A DNA stretch of 64,000 nucleotides, taken from positions 27,624 through 91,623 of the forward strand of contig CANQXX010000004.1 in the NCBI GenBank assembly GCA_947627905.1, given 5' to 3'. This DNA is from an uncultured Clostridia bacterium. GTDB taxonomy: Bacteria; Bacillota; Clostridia; Oscillospirales; Ruminococcaceae. This document shows, piece after piece, positions 35,255 through 43,651 of this stretch. Each line of letters starts with the position of its first letter. The first letter of the stretch is position 1. The translations under genes and the position numbers were made by a program. The notes beneath the pieces were generated by a model that worked only from the letters and a program-made list of their open reading frames with translations, ran no database searches and was not told where the DNA came from.

Positions 35255-35896
35255 ATGAACGAACAGGATAAAAATGAAGTTTTCAGTGTGGCTCAGATAG
35301 ATATCGACCGTGAAGCAATGCGCCGGACGAACCGCATTTTCAGCATTGCTTTCTATTTATGCGCTCTTCCGCCGGCAATACCGCTTATAGTTGCGCTTTG
35401 CAGTTTTCTGGCGTCTCTTATCACCCTTGGTGTGGCAGGAGGAGATCCTGCGTCGGTAATAAGCAGCATTATTGCAAACGGAGCGGTGATAGCCGCTTTC
35501 ATATGGTCTTACACAAAGGACAAGCGCGGCACTGTAGCTGCTATAGCGGCGGTAACATTAAGGTGGATTTTATATGACAGGAGCTATCCCGAAGGATTGA
35601 TATATGCGGCAGCGGCAGTGATCCTTCAGTCGGTGTGTATCATTCAGTATGAAAAACTTGATGATCTTAAAACGCATGAGGGCTATCCGGATTTTTACAA
35701 TGTGACACGGCATGACGGCGGAAAGCGCATAATGTCGGACGAACAGATAAAAGAAAAAATGAGATATTCACAGGCTGATATGGATACTCTGAAAGCTGAC
35801 GGCAGCGCTTTGCAGAAAAATGAGGACAAGCATACTGAAAACACTTACATGGATGAGATATATACTGACGGAACGGACAATGGAAAACAAGAATAA
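35255..35896 (+). CDS. Hypothetical membrane protein with acidic cytoplasmic tail
   Basis: This 213-residue protein has a charged N-terminus, four hydrophobic segments (about 28-55, 66-85, 90-103 and 115-130) and a hydrophilic tail of about 80 residues rich in Asp, Lys and Glu. I recognise no family. The gene diverges from the Ter-type operon and shares its 267-base promoter region, which hints at, but does not prove, a functional link. Repeat copy B follows downstream. Confidence 0.75.
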   Translation: MNEQDKNEVFSVAQIDIDREAMRRTNRIFSIAFYLCALPPAIPLIVALCSFLASLITLGVAGGDPASVISSIIANGAVIAAFIWSYTKDKRGTVAAIAAVTLRWILYDRSYPEGLIYAAAAVILQSVCIIQYEKLDDLKTHEGYPDFYNVTRHDGGKRIMSDEQIKEKMRYSQADMDTLKADGSALQKNEDKHTENTYMDEIYTDGTDNGKQE

Positions 35897-35924
35897 TATT
35901 AAATGGCTTTGTCACAACAAGGAG

Positions 35925-36097
35925 TTGATTTTTAGTATTTTTTATATTTACCGATAAATGATAATTTAGCGGGGAAGCCCCCGCGGGCAATGTCACCCCC
36001 GAATTAAGTTTAAATAGTAAGCCGTTTGAACGTGTAGCCCCCTCAAGGGGGCGGGCGTGCTTGGCGTTAAGCCTTTAGTATCTAAATTCTAAACACT
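35925..36097 (+). repeat. Partial or rearranged copy of the multi-hairpin repeat
   Basis: From about 35925 the sequence matches the left flank and left end of copy A (TGATTTTTAG, then AAATGATAATTTAGCGGGGAAGC at 35956), then diverges into other GC-rich hairpins such as GCCCCCTCAAGGGGGC (about 36037-36052). It abuts full copy B in the opposite orientation, so the locus is composite. Confidence 0.7.
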
Positions 36098-36415
36098 AAA
36101 TGATAATTTAACGCACTAAATAAGAGTAATGATAGCTGGTCGAGCTGAGCCCAGCTCGCGGGGTCAAGGGGCAGCGCCCCTTGTCGCCGTCCGCAGAGCG
36201 CGGAATACCCCTTAAAAAGAGCTCCGCAAGGGTGTGAATAAAACGACGCAAGCGTCGTCTAAGCCGCTTTAGTGGCTTCAAGAGGGGGCTGCCCTGCGAT
36301 AGAGGGCGCCCCCTTGGCACTAACGATTACTATAGTTTAAACCTTGCCAAACAGCCCAGTGAGCTGTTTGGCAACATATATAAATAAATTTGCGCTTCCC
36401 CGCAAATTATCATTT
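36098..36415 (+). repeat. Multi-hairpin repeat, copy B
   Basis: This full copy runs from AAATGATAATTT (36098-36109) to AAATTATCATTT (36404-36415). It shares with copy A most stems, the linker CCCTTGGCACTAACGATTA and the terminal GCCAAACAGC/GCTGTTTGGC hairpin. It has one additional hairpin, ACGACGC/GCGTCGT near 36243-36258, inserted before the AAGCC/GGCTT stem. It lies between converging genes and is inverted relative to copy A. Confidence 0.9.
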
Positions 36416-36447
36416 ATTTGTTATGACATAGCATATTAAATAAATAT

Positions 36448-36476
36448 GCGCCTGTAAAATTAATTTTTACAGGCGC
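36448..36476. terminator. Hairpin downstream of the TrmK-NIF3 gene
   Basis: GCGCCTGTAAAA (36448-36459) pairs with TTTTACAGGCGC (36465-36476) around a five-base loop, just after the stop of the minus-strand gene. The following T-run is weak. Confidence 0.6.
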
Positions 36477-36497
36477 TTGACATTTATGATTTTATAT

Positions 36498-37952
36498 TCA
36501 GAAAATATAATCCACAGGGTCTTTATCCGATGCCGCATGAATAAATTCCAGCCCGGAAAATTCCTCGGAAAATCTTTTTATCAGATACGGGATAACAATA
36601 TCCTCAGTGTGAAAATGTCCGCAGTCGTAAAGAGCTATGCCGCTGTTCCGCGCTGTTATCCATGTATCGTGCTTGACGTCTCCGGTAATATATGCGTCAG
36701 CGTTATTTTCAATTGCCAGCGGAAGATCGCTTCCTCCGCCGCCGGAGCAAAACGCAAGTTTTTTTATCGGCTTTCCGCTGTTTGTAAACCGTAATACCGT
36801 GCATTTGAAAATTTCTTTAAGAAGTTTTGCAAGTTCCTCCGGCATAAGTTCATTTTTTGCAGAGCATATAAAGCCGTAACCCCGTCCGTCCGGGTGGATA
36901 GGCTCAAACCAGGAAATTTTTTTTAATTTAAGATCCGGTGCAAGCATATCAAAAATAATATCATTTATCCCTCCGTCCGCCATGTCAAGAGGAGAATGAA
37001 AACAAATACATGAAATATTATTTTTTAATGCAAGACAAGCAGGATCCTTTTCATTTAAATTATAAAGCGGATGATATATTACCGGGTGATGTGAAATTAT
37101 AACTTCCGCACCTTTTTCCGCAGCTTCACGGACGGCTTCGCAGGTAATGTCAAGGGAAAATAAAATTTTTGTCACCGGAGCATTTTCATCGCCTACGATA
37201 AGTCCGGAATTATCGCCTTTATGCAGATTTTTCATAGGCGCGATAACGTCCATAAAAGTAAGGATATCCTTTACCGTGTACACAGCTTTTCCTCCTGTTT
37301 TGAGAATAATTTCATTTGCAAGCGCAATTTTTTTTGCCGCTTCTTCGGAATGTCCGGAACTGCTTAAAGCCCGTCCGGAGTTCAGTATGCTTTCCGCCTT
37401 CATGACCGCAAATCTTACCGCTTCTTCATCGGAAAGATCAAGTCCTCCGATGTATTCGGAAACAGGCGTGAGATTTTGACGGGGCGCATTTGTTTTAACG
37501 GCATTTATTGCCGTGTAAAAGAATTTTCCGTCGGAAACGGCTTTCTGTGAGATAATTTCAAATCCGTTCTCATAAAGGAATTTTATTAATTTTTCTGAAC
37601 GCGTCATTGGCTGCAGAATTAAATTTTTTCCGTCCGGTTCATCGCATTCCGAAAGAATTTTTGCGATAAGCTCTCCGCCCATTCCGGCGATAACGATATC
37701 GGTAACATTTTCAAGAGAAATATTTTTCAAGCCGTCTGAAAGTATCAGTTCCGCTTTTGATATCACGCCGGAACTGCGCAGAGTTTTTTCTGCGGCTTTA
37801 AGGGGCTTTTCGTTTATATCTGCGGCAATTGCCCGGAAACATTTCCCCGATGTAAGAAGCTCGGAAACAAGATAGGCATGATCCGTTCCCACATCGCATA
37901 CAAAATTTCCTTTTACCATGTCGTAACAAAGTTTAAGACGTTTGTCAAGCAT
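36498..37952 (-). CDS. Fusion of TrmK-type tRNA m1A22 methyltransferase and NIF3/YqfO-family protein
   Basis: This 484-residue protein contains two proteins that are separate in Bacillus. Residues 1 to about 215 form TrmK: RLKLCYDMV, CDVGTDHAYL (SAM motif), AADINEKPL and IAGMGGELI. Such enzymes methylate adenine 22 of some tRNAs. Residues from about 240 form a NIF3 (YqfO/DUF34) domain: FMDVIAPMK, NSGLIVGD, ISHHPVIYHP and, at the end, ITGDVKHDTW and DCGHFHTE, which supply the dinuclear metal site. The NIF3 part lacks the extra PII-like insertion of full YqfO. Gene adjacency yqfN-yqfO is known, and the fusion supports a functional link. The NIF3 function remains uncertain. Confidence 0.9.
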   Translation of the reverse strand: MLDKRLKLCYDMVKGNFVCDVGTDHAYLVSELLTSGKCFRAIAADINEKPLKAAEKTLRSSGVISKAELILSDGLKNISLENVTDIVIAGMGGELIAKILSECDEPDGKNLILQPMTRSEKLIKFLYENGFEIISQKAVSDGKFFYTAINAVKTNAPRQNLTPVSEYIGGLDLSDEEAVRFAVMKAESILNSGRALSSSGHSEEAAKKIALANEIILKTGGKAVYTVKDILTFMDVIAPMKNLHKGDNSGLIVGDENAPVTKILFSLDITCEAVREAAEKGAEVIISHHPVIYHPLYNLNEKDPACLALKNNISCICFHSPLDMADGGINDIIFDMLAPDLKLKKISWFEPIHPDGRGYGFICSAKNELMPEELAKLLKEIFKCTVLRFTNSGKPIKKLAFCSGGGGSDLPLAIENNADAYITGDVKHDTWITARNSGIALYDCGHFHTEDIVIPYLIKRFSEEFSGLEFIHAASDKDPVDYIF

Positions 37953-37976
37953 TGAAATTATCCTTTGCAGATATAA

Positions 37977-39263
37977 TTATATTTTATCAAAAGCCTGTTT
38001 CAGATCGGCAATTATGTCGTCAATGTTTTCCAGTCCTACTGAGAAGCGGATAAGTCCGCCGTCAATTCCTGCGGCTGCAAGCTGTTCGTCGGTGAGCTGA
38101 CGGTGCGTAGCGGAAGCAGGGTGCAGAACGCAGGTGCGGATATCAGCAACATGAACTTCATTTGAAGCAAGCATAAGGCTGTCCATAAATTTTACTGCCG
38201 TGCTGCGTCCGCCCTTTATTGAAAATGAGATTACGCCGCTTGCGCCTTTTGGAAGATATTTTTTTGCAATATCGTAATACTTGCTTCCCTTAAGCGAAGG
38301 ATATGAAACGAAATCTGCTTTTCCGGCAGACTGTATAAATTCAGCCGCTTTTAAAGCGTTTTCACAGTACCGTTCCATTCTTACCGCCAGCGTTTCCAGA
38401 CCGAGGTTCAGCAGGAACGAGCTGTTTGCGGCAGGGTAGCAGCCGAAATCTCTCATAAGCTGCATTCTTGCCTTTATAACATAAGGCGCAAAGGAATATT
38501 TTTCCGTATAAACGATACCGTGGTAACTTTCGTCCGGTTCGGTCATGCAGGGGAAATTTCCGTTGGTCCAGTCAAATTTTCCCGAATCCACAATCACTCC
38601 GCCGACCTGAACGGCGTGACCGTCCATATATTTAGATGTGGAATGTACTACGATATCAGCGCCCCATTCGATAGGACGGCAAAGCACAGGCGTTGCAAAG
38701 GTATTGTCAACGATAAGCGGAACGCCGTGCGCATGAGCGGCTTTTGCCCATTTTTCAATATCAAGAACTGTAAGAGCAGGATTTGCGATAGTTTCGCCGA
38801 AAACAGCCTTTGTATTCGGCTTAAAAGCTGCATTGAGCTCTTCTTCGGAAGCGTCAACGTCAACGAAGATACATTCAATGCCCATTCTTTTCAGCGTTAC
38901 TGCAAAAAGGTTTATCGTTCCGCCGTAGATAGAGGAAGAAGAAATAAAGCTGTCTCCGGCTTCGCATATATTCAGTATTGAGAGCAGGGAAGCGGCCTGT
39001 CCGCTGGAAGTACACATTGCCGCTGCGCCGCCTTCAAGAGCGGCGATCTTTTTTTCTACTGCGTCCGTGGTGGGATTTGCAAAACGCGAATAGATAAGGC
39101 TTTTGGTAGGATCGTCAAAAACGGCTGCAACATCGTCTGTTGAATCGTAAACATAGGTAGTGCTCTGTACTATAGGTACAACTCTCGGCTCACCGTTTTT
39201 GGGGGTATATCCGGCGTGCAGGCATTTGGTTTCGATCTTTGCGTTTTCACTTATCTGTTTCAT
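37977..39263 (-). CDS. metY: O-acetylhomoserine aminocarboxypropyltransferase (sulfhydrylase)
   Basis: This 428-residue PLP enzyme of the Cys/Met metabolism family likely forms homocysteine from O-acetylhomoserine and sulfide. It has IYSRFANPTTDAVEKKIAALE (57-77), SSGQAASLLS and the PLP lysine in VVHSTSKYMDGH. The C-terminus (LRFSVGLE-like LIRFSVGLENIDDI) and length fit MetY rather than the shorter MetB/MetC. No SAM riboswitch or T-box is visible upstream. The gene has its own promoter. Confidence 0.92.
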   Translation of the reverse strand: MKQISENAKIETKCLHAGYTPKNGEPRVVPIVQSTTYVYDSTDDVAAVFDDPTKSLIYSRFANPTTDAVEKKIAALEGGAAAMCTSSGQAASLLSILNICEAGDSFISSSSIYGGTINLFAVTLKRMGIECIFVDVDASEEELNAAFKPNTKAVFGETIANPALTVLDIEKWAKAAHAHGVPLIVDNTFATPVLCRPIEWGADIVVHSTSKYMDGHAVQVGGVIVDSGKFDWTNGNFPCMTEPDESYHGIVYTEKYSFAPYVIKARMQLMRDFGCYPAANSSFLLNLGLETLAVRMERYCENALKAAEFIQSAGKADFVSYPSLKGSKYYDIAKKYLPKGASGVISFSIKGGRSTAVKFMDSLMLASNEVHVADIRTCVLHPASATHRQLTDEQLAAAGIDGGLIRFSVGLENIDDIIADLKQAFDKI

Positions 39264-39362
39264 TTTAAATATTCCTTTCAGATTTGTTTTTGTAAAGATA
39301 AATCAGCTGTGTAAAATGTTTTTACTGCATCATACAGATTTTGGGCAATCCTGCCGCATATA

Positions 39363-39391
39363 ATTATAGCATACTTCCGGCAGGATTTCAA
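39363..39391 (-). promoter_or_regulatory. metY promoter
   Basis: On the minus strand, TTGAAA (39386-39391), 17 bases and TATAAT (39363-39368). The element is strikingly similar, spacer included, to the Ter-type operon promoter. Confidence 0.75.
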
Positions 39392-39445
39392 TACCGGTGC
39401 AAAATTTTCTGAGGACTTTATTTATAAATCATAAAAATTCAAATC

Positions 39446-39476
39446 CCAGCGGCGGAGAAAAATTCTCCGCCGCTGA
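39446..39476 (-). terminator. Terminator of the DUF305 gene
   Basis: AGCGGCGGAGAA (39448-39459) is fully complementary to TTCTCCGCCGCT (39463-39474). On the minus strand it is followed by GGGATTTGAATTTTT. Confidence 0.8.
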
Positions 39477-39486
39477 GATTAGTATA

Positions 39487-40059
39487 TTACCGGCAGCAAA
39501 GCCTGTTGAGAAGAGACTGCATCTGTGCGATGCCCTTTTTCTGTGATGATATTATATCTCTCAGCAAAGGTCTGAGCTCCGACAGTATACAGTAACTCAG
39601 CGCAAGCTCTGACATACATACCGCGCCCATATGATGAGGTATCATCTCCCTTATGAAATTTGCGTCTATGCAGTCGGTAGTGCAGGCGTTCCGCATACGG
39701 GAAAACATATTCCGCATGATATTTTCCGTTTTGCAGTTGTATGTCTTTATATCACAGCCGCAGTTGAGCAGCTTGTCGGCGGCTTCGTATACAGCTTTCA
39801 TGTTTTCTATGCTTTTTGTCTGTTCGGCAATAATGTTTTCCGCTATGGAACGAAGCTCGTTATTCTGTGTGTAATCGAGAATATTCTTTGACATTGCAAT
39901 GGCAGCTTCGTGATGCGGTATCATTCTTGCTATAAAGTTGTGCGAAATGCTGTTTGTAAGCTCCGCACCGGTCATTCCGGTAACCATGTCGGAAATTATC
40001 GAATAGAATTTTGCCAGATACTCTCCGGTATCCGTGCTTGTATTGCATTGTTGAGCCAT
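39487..40059 (-). CDS. Tandem DUF305 (ferritin-like, metal-binding) protein
   Basis: This 190-residue, all-helical protein has two DUF305 repeats, each with the signature NFIxxMIPHHxxAVxMS (FIARMIPHHEAAIAMS near 43-58 and FIREMIPHHMGAVCMS near 135-150). It has ten or so cysteines, including CGCD in the linker and a CCR C-terminus, which is unusual. No signal peptide is present. Related proteins bind copper or other metals; a metal-storage or redox role is inference. GAAAGGA lies before ATG 40059. Confidence 0.88.
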   Translation of the reverse strand: MAQQCNTSTDTGEYLAKFYSIISDMVTGMTGAELTNSISHNFIARMIPHHEAAIAMSKNILDYTQNNELRSIAENIIAEQTKSIENMKAVYEAADKLLNCGCDIKTYNCKTENIMRNMFSRMRNACTTDCIDANFIREMIPHHMGAVCMSELALSYCILSELRPLLRDIISSQKKGIAQMQSLLNRLCCR

Positions 40060-40198
40060 GTATATTATCCTTTCGTATATGTTTGGGTAAAGGAATGGTA
40101 TATTCCGATATATAATATGAAGAGGATAATATTTTGATACTTTTTTCCGGTAATTGTTTTCCGTACATACGGAAATGACCGGAAGCCAATTCCTCCGG

Positions 40199-40915
40199 TC
40201 AGTATTTAAGTATTCTTCTGCATATTTTGTAGTCGGGCATTATGTCCTCCACAACGGAGTAAAAATCCCTGCTGTGATCCGGAACGATAAAATGAGCGTA
40301 TTCGTGAACAAAAACATATGCGGCGCATATGTCCGGGTAAAGCGTCAGCCGGCTGTTCATAACTATCCTGCCTTTGGTGTAATGACAGCTCCCCCAGCGT
40401 GAAGTCATTTTACGGATCTTTATTTCCGCGAGCGGAACGCCGTAACCCTTTGCGCGGAACATAAGATGTGTTTTTCTGTTCATTTCGGCAAATACCTTTT
40501 CGGCTTGCTGAGCGAAAAATTTTTGCAGAAGTATTCCCGTTCTTTCTTCCGACGAAGCAAGCACCGTGATATTTTTCTCATCGGCGGAAACGCTTTCTTT
40601 TTCTGACGTGACGATCACTTCAAGGATCATATCCGTTCCCCAGAACCGCAGCACATCTCCGCTGCGGTATATTTTTCCCGCTTCGGGAAGTTCGGGAGCA
40701 GGCGGACGGGACGAAAATCTGTCCAGACTATCATAAATAAATCCGCTTTTTTCCCGTATAAAATCTTCTATGAATTTTATGGTGACCCTATTGGGAGCGC
40801 TTATATAAACAAGTCCGTCGGGCTTTATCCTTAAATTCACATTCTTTACTTTTTTTCGCGTAAGGATATACGATATGGTCCTGCCGCCGCAGTTCACCGT
40901 TCTTATATCATTCAT
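40199..40915 (-). CDS. YgjP-type metallopeptidase-like protein (DUF45/M48)
   Basis: This protein of about 238 residues has the YgjP hallmarks RKKVKNVNLRIKPDG near the N-terminus, KMTSRWGSCHYTKGRIVMN and the zinc motif HEYAHFIVPDHSRDFY (HExxH plus downstream His). I chose ATG 40915 because it suits the family's short N-terminus; an upstream ATG at 40927 has a ribosome-like GGCGG with no spacing. It overlaps the end of the CDF gene, so translation is coupled. Its cellular substrate is unknown. Confidence 0.85.
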   Translation of the reverse strand: MNDIRTVNCGGRTISYILTRKKVKNVNLRIKPDGLVYISAPNRVTIKFIEDFIREKSGFIYDSLDRFSSRPPAPELPEAGKIYRSGDVLRFWGTDMILEVIVTSEKESVSADEKNITVLASSEERTGILLQKFFAQQAEKVFAEMNRKTHLMFRAKGYGVPLAEIKIRKMTSRWGSCHYTKGRIVMNSRLTLYPDICAAYVFVHEYAHFIVPDHSRDFYSVVEDIMPDYKICRRILKY

Positions 40916-42080
40916 TGAAAAATTCATCCGCCGTAATTACGGGATTGTACCTTTTATCGAGCGCCCTGATCTCCGAGTTTATTTTTTCGGTGATCTTCTT
41001 TATTTCCGACGGCGAGTGAGTGCTTTTTATAACAACATCGAATATGACGTTGATATGATTTTCTCCGTCGGTTATGCGGAAATCGTGGATATCCGCGTCC
41101 TGCTCCACCGAGCGGACGCATTGCAGAACGGACTGCTTTATCCCGTTCACATATTCATTGTTGACTGAAACAGGATCCATGTGTATAACTGTCTGTATGC
41201 CTGTGCCGGTAAGTATCTCCCGTTCGGCGTCGTCGATTATCTCATGGATATGGATTATATCCGAATCGTCCGGAACTTCTGCGTGTACAGATGCAAATAC
41301 ACGTCCCGGTCCGTAATCGTGTATTATCAGGTCATGTATGCCGACTATCTCGTCCTTTTCCATAAGGATATTTTTCAGTGATTCGGTAACTTCATCGGAA
41401 GGCGGCTGCCCGAGAAGTATATCTATCGTCTCTTTTGCAAGGTTAAGACCGCCGTACATTATATAAGCTGCAACGACAATGCCCACGATGCCGTCTATGC
41501 TGAAAGGGAGAAAATATCCGACTATTGCGGATATTATTACGGCTGATGTGGATATCACGTCGTTTATGCTGTCGCGTGCCGTTGCTTTCATAATGGTTGA
41601 ATTTATCTTTTTTGCAATGAAATTATAGCAGAAAAACATCCACAGCTTCACCGAAAGGGAAGCGACCAGAATTATTATCATGACTGCGCTGAAATTCAGC
41701 TGTTCAGGGTGAAGCATTTTATCCGCACTGGTTTTTAGGAGCTCAAATCCTACCAGCATTATTATGAACGATACTATCAGCGAGGATATATATTCTATCC
41801 TGCCGTGCCCGAACGGGTGCTCCCGATCGGGCAGACGGGTGGACATCTTTGCGCCTATTATTGCCACAAGGCAGCTGCCCATATCGGACAGGTTATTAAA
41901 GGCGTCGGAAGTGACCGCTATACTGTTCATAAGCGTGCCTATTACGAGTTTCAGCGCGAAAAGGAACAGATTGCATATCGAACCGAGGACGCCGCCGAGT
42001 ATGCAGTAATTCCGCCGAACAGTCTTATCGGCGGTATTTTCGCTGTCTTTTATGAACCATTTTGTCAGAGCTTTTATCAT
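40908..42080 (-). CDS. Cation diffusion facilitator metal exporter
   Basis: This 390-residue protein has six helices with the CDF metal sites SDAFNNLSDMGS (58-69) and DSINDVIST (171-179), the family landmark REHPFGHGRIEY (86-97) and a histidine- and acid-containing C-terminal cytoplasmic domain. A C-terminal extension beyond the usual 300 residues adds another ferredoxin-like stretch (THSPSEIKKITEKINSEIR). The metal is probably zinc, manganese or iron. Confidence 0.9.
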   Translation of the reverse strand: MIKALTKWFIKDSENTADKTVRRNYCILGGVLGSICNLFLFALKLVIGTLMNSIAVTSDAFNNLSDMGSCLVAIIGAKMSTRLPDREHPFGHGRIEYISSLIVSFIIMLVGFELLKTSADKMLHPEQLNFSAVMIIILVASLSVKLWMFFCYNFIAKKINSTIMKATARDSINDVISTSAVIISAIVGYFLPFSIDGIVGIVVAAYIMYGGLNLAKETIDILLGQPPSDEVTESLKNILMEKDEIVGIHDLIIHDYGPGRVFASVHAEVPDDSDIIHIHEIIDDAEREILTGTGIQTVIHMDPVSVNNEYVNGIKQSVLQCVRSVEQDADIHDFRITDGENHINVIFDVVIKSTHSPSEIKKITEKINSEIRALDKRYNPVITADEFFNE

Positions 42081-42185
42081 AAGATAAGATTTCCTTTCAA
42101 GAATTTAATGAACATTATAACACACTTTAAAATTTTTTTCAATAGCTGCGCCGGATTGGTCACTATTCCTCACGTTTTAGCCGTA

Positions 42186-43121
42186 TCAATATGTAAAGCT
42201 GCTTCCTCCGATAAATTCCCGTACAAGCGAATCTTCCGGAACATTTTCTCCTGAAAGAGGGTAAAGCTCCCTGAGAGTTTTATACAGTTCCGGATATTTT
42301 TCACCGGAAACGGCTTCGGTATTTTTCAGATCTTCCATAAGCGTCGAAGCATATACCGCAGCTTCATAGGCAAGGAACGTATCTATCTCGATATCGGCGC
42401 GATCCTTATAAGGCATTATGTAAAGATCTTCTCCCCGTGTAACGCTTGGTAGCATTTCAAAAACTTCCGCCACACTTCGTCCGCGGAACAGCTTGTCGCG
42501 GCACAGACGCCGCATAAGACGGATATACCTTGGGTGCAGAAGCTCACCCATGCTGTTTTTTATCCTTGTACGAACGCTTACATAAACACAGGTGGTGTGA
42601 TCTCCGGTATTTCCGGTTACTTCCGGATTAAGCGCGTGTATACCCTCAAGAATTATTATCTCGTTTTTTTTGCGGATCATAGTTTCACCGGCGGAACGGC
42701 TCTGCGTGCGGAAATTAAACTTAGGGATATCCACCGGTTCACAGCGGAAGAGCTTTTCAAGATGCTCCCTGAAAAGCGGAATATCCATTCTGTATGGGGA
42801 TTCAAGGTCGGCGCTGCCGTTTTCGTCAAGGGGGATATTTCCCATGCCCTCCGGAAGAAAATAATTATCCATGGAAATTATATGCACCGAAAGTCCCTTT
42901 TCATTAAGGAGCTTGCCTATGCGCATAGCGCCGGTAGTTTTTCCCGAACCGGACGGTCCGGACATCAGCACCAGAGGACGTTCCTGCGCGCACATATATA
43001 TTTTTCCGGCGGCCTCGGATATCCTGTCGCGGTATATCTCCTCACATTCGCCGATATATCCGGCAGCGTTCTCTGCCAGTCCGTTATTGATGTCCCGTAT
43101 ATCTATAAAATTAGTTATCAT
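42186..43121 (-). CDS. Uridine kinase-like nucleoside kinase (PRK/URK family)
   Basis: This 311-residue P-loop kinase has the Walker A GPSGSGKTTGA near 55-65 and SMDNYFLP, the catalytic acid region of uridine kinases. PKFNFRTQSR and IIILEGIHALNPEV also match. It lacks the N-terminal TGS/threonyl-tRNA-synthetase-like domains found in some long relatives. Its likely role is phosphorylation of a pyrimidine nucleoside. It is a single-gene unit. Confidence 0.85.
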   Translation of the reverse strand: MITNFIDIRDINNGLAENAAGYIGECEEIYRDRISEAAGKIYMCAQERPLVLMSGPSGSGKTTGAMRIGKLLNEKGLSVHIISMDNYFLPEGMGNIPLDENGSADLESPYRMDIPLFREHLEKLFRCEPVDIPKFNFRTQSRSAGETMIRKKNEIIILEGIHALNPEVTGNTGDHTTCVYVSVRTRIKNSMGELLHPRYIRLMRRLCRDKLFRGRSVAEVFEMLPSVTRGEDLYIMPYKDRADIEIDTFLAYEAAVYASTLMEDLKNTEAVSGEKYPELYKTLRELYPLSGENVPEDSLVREFIGGSSFTY

Positions 43122-43281
43122 TTTAATTATTCTCCTAAAAAATTTCTGTTTTTATTATATCAGATATCCGGCAAAATGTCCATACGATTTGTGCAATATC
43201 GGAAATTTTGTCATATGCGGAGTGAAACTGCTTGCTTTTCAGCTTCGGTAATGATATAATTTCAGCGAAAGGAAGTTATTT

Positions 43282-43575
43282 ATGAGGTTTTTTATATTCT
43301 ATCTTGCAGCAGTAAGCATACTGTCCTGCATAGTGACCGTTCACGACAAGATCAGCGCCCAAAAAGGGAAATGGCGAGTTCCGGAAAAGGCACTGTTCCT
43401 GCTCGCAGCCTTGGGAGGTTCAGCCGCAATGTACACCACAATGCTGATAATAAGACACAAGACCAGACATAAGCGGTTCATGATAGGGCTGCCTGCCATT
43501 TTTATCCTGCAATGCGTCCTGTTAATCCTTGTGACACAAAAAATTAATGTAAGCGACTTGATATTACAATTGTAA
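43282..43575 (+). CDS. DUF1294 small membrane protein
   Basis: This 97-residue protein has three hydrophobic helices and the DUF1294 pattern: DKISAQKGKWRVPEKALFLL, an ALGGSAAMYT stretch and RHKTRHKRFMIGLP. The function of the family is unknown. GAAAGGAAG precedes ATG 43282. It sits 76 bases before the substrate-binding lipoprotein gene but is probably independent. Confidence 0.85.
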   Translation: MRFFIFYLAAVSILSCIVTVHDKISAQKGKWRVPEKALFLLAALGGSAAMYTTMLIIRHKTRHKRFMIGLPAIFILQCVLLILVTQKINVSDLILQL

Positions 43576-43651
43576 AGTGATATTATTCTAAACGTTGAAA
43601 AAATTGATATTCCGGCATATTTTCTCTGCCGGGACGAAAGGAAGTCTTTAA

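Noticed and set aside
39264..39480. Possible SAM riboswitch before metY
   Set aside because: The leader is only about 100 bases and has no S-box core or terminator/antiterminator pair.
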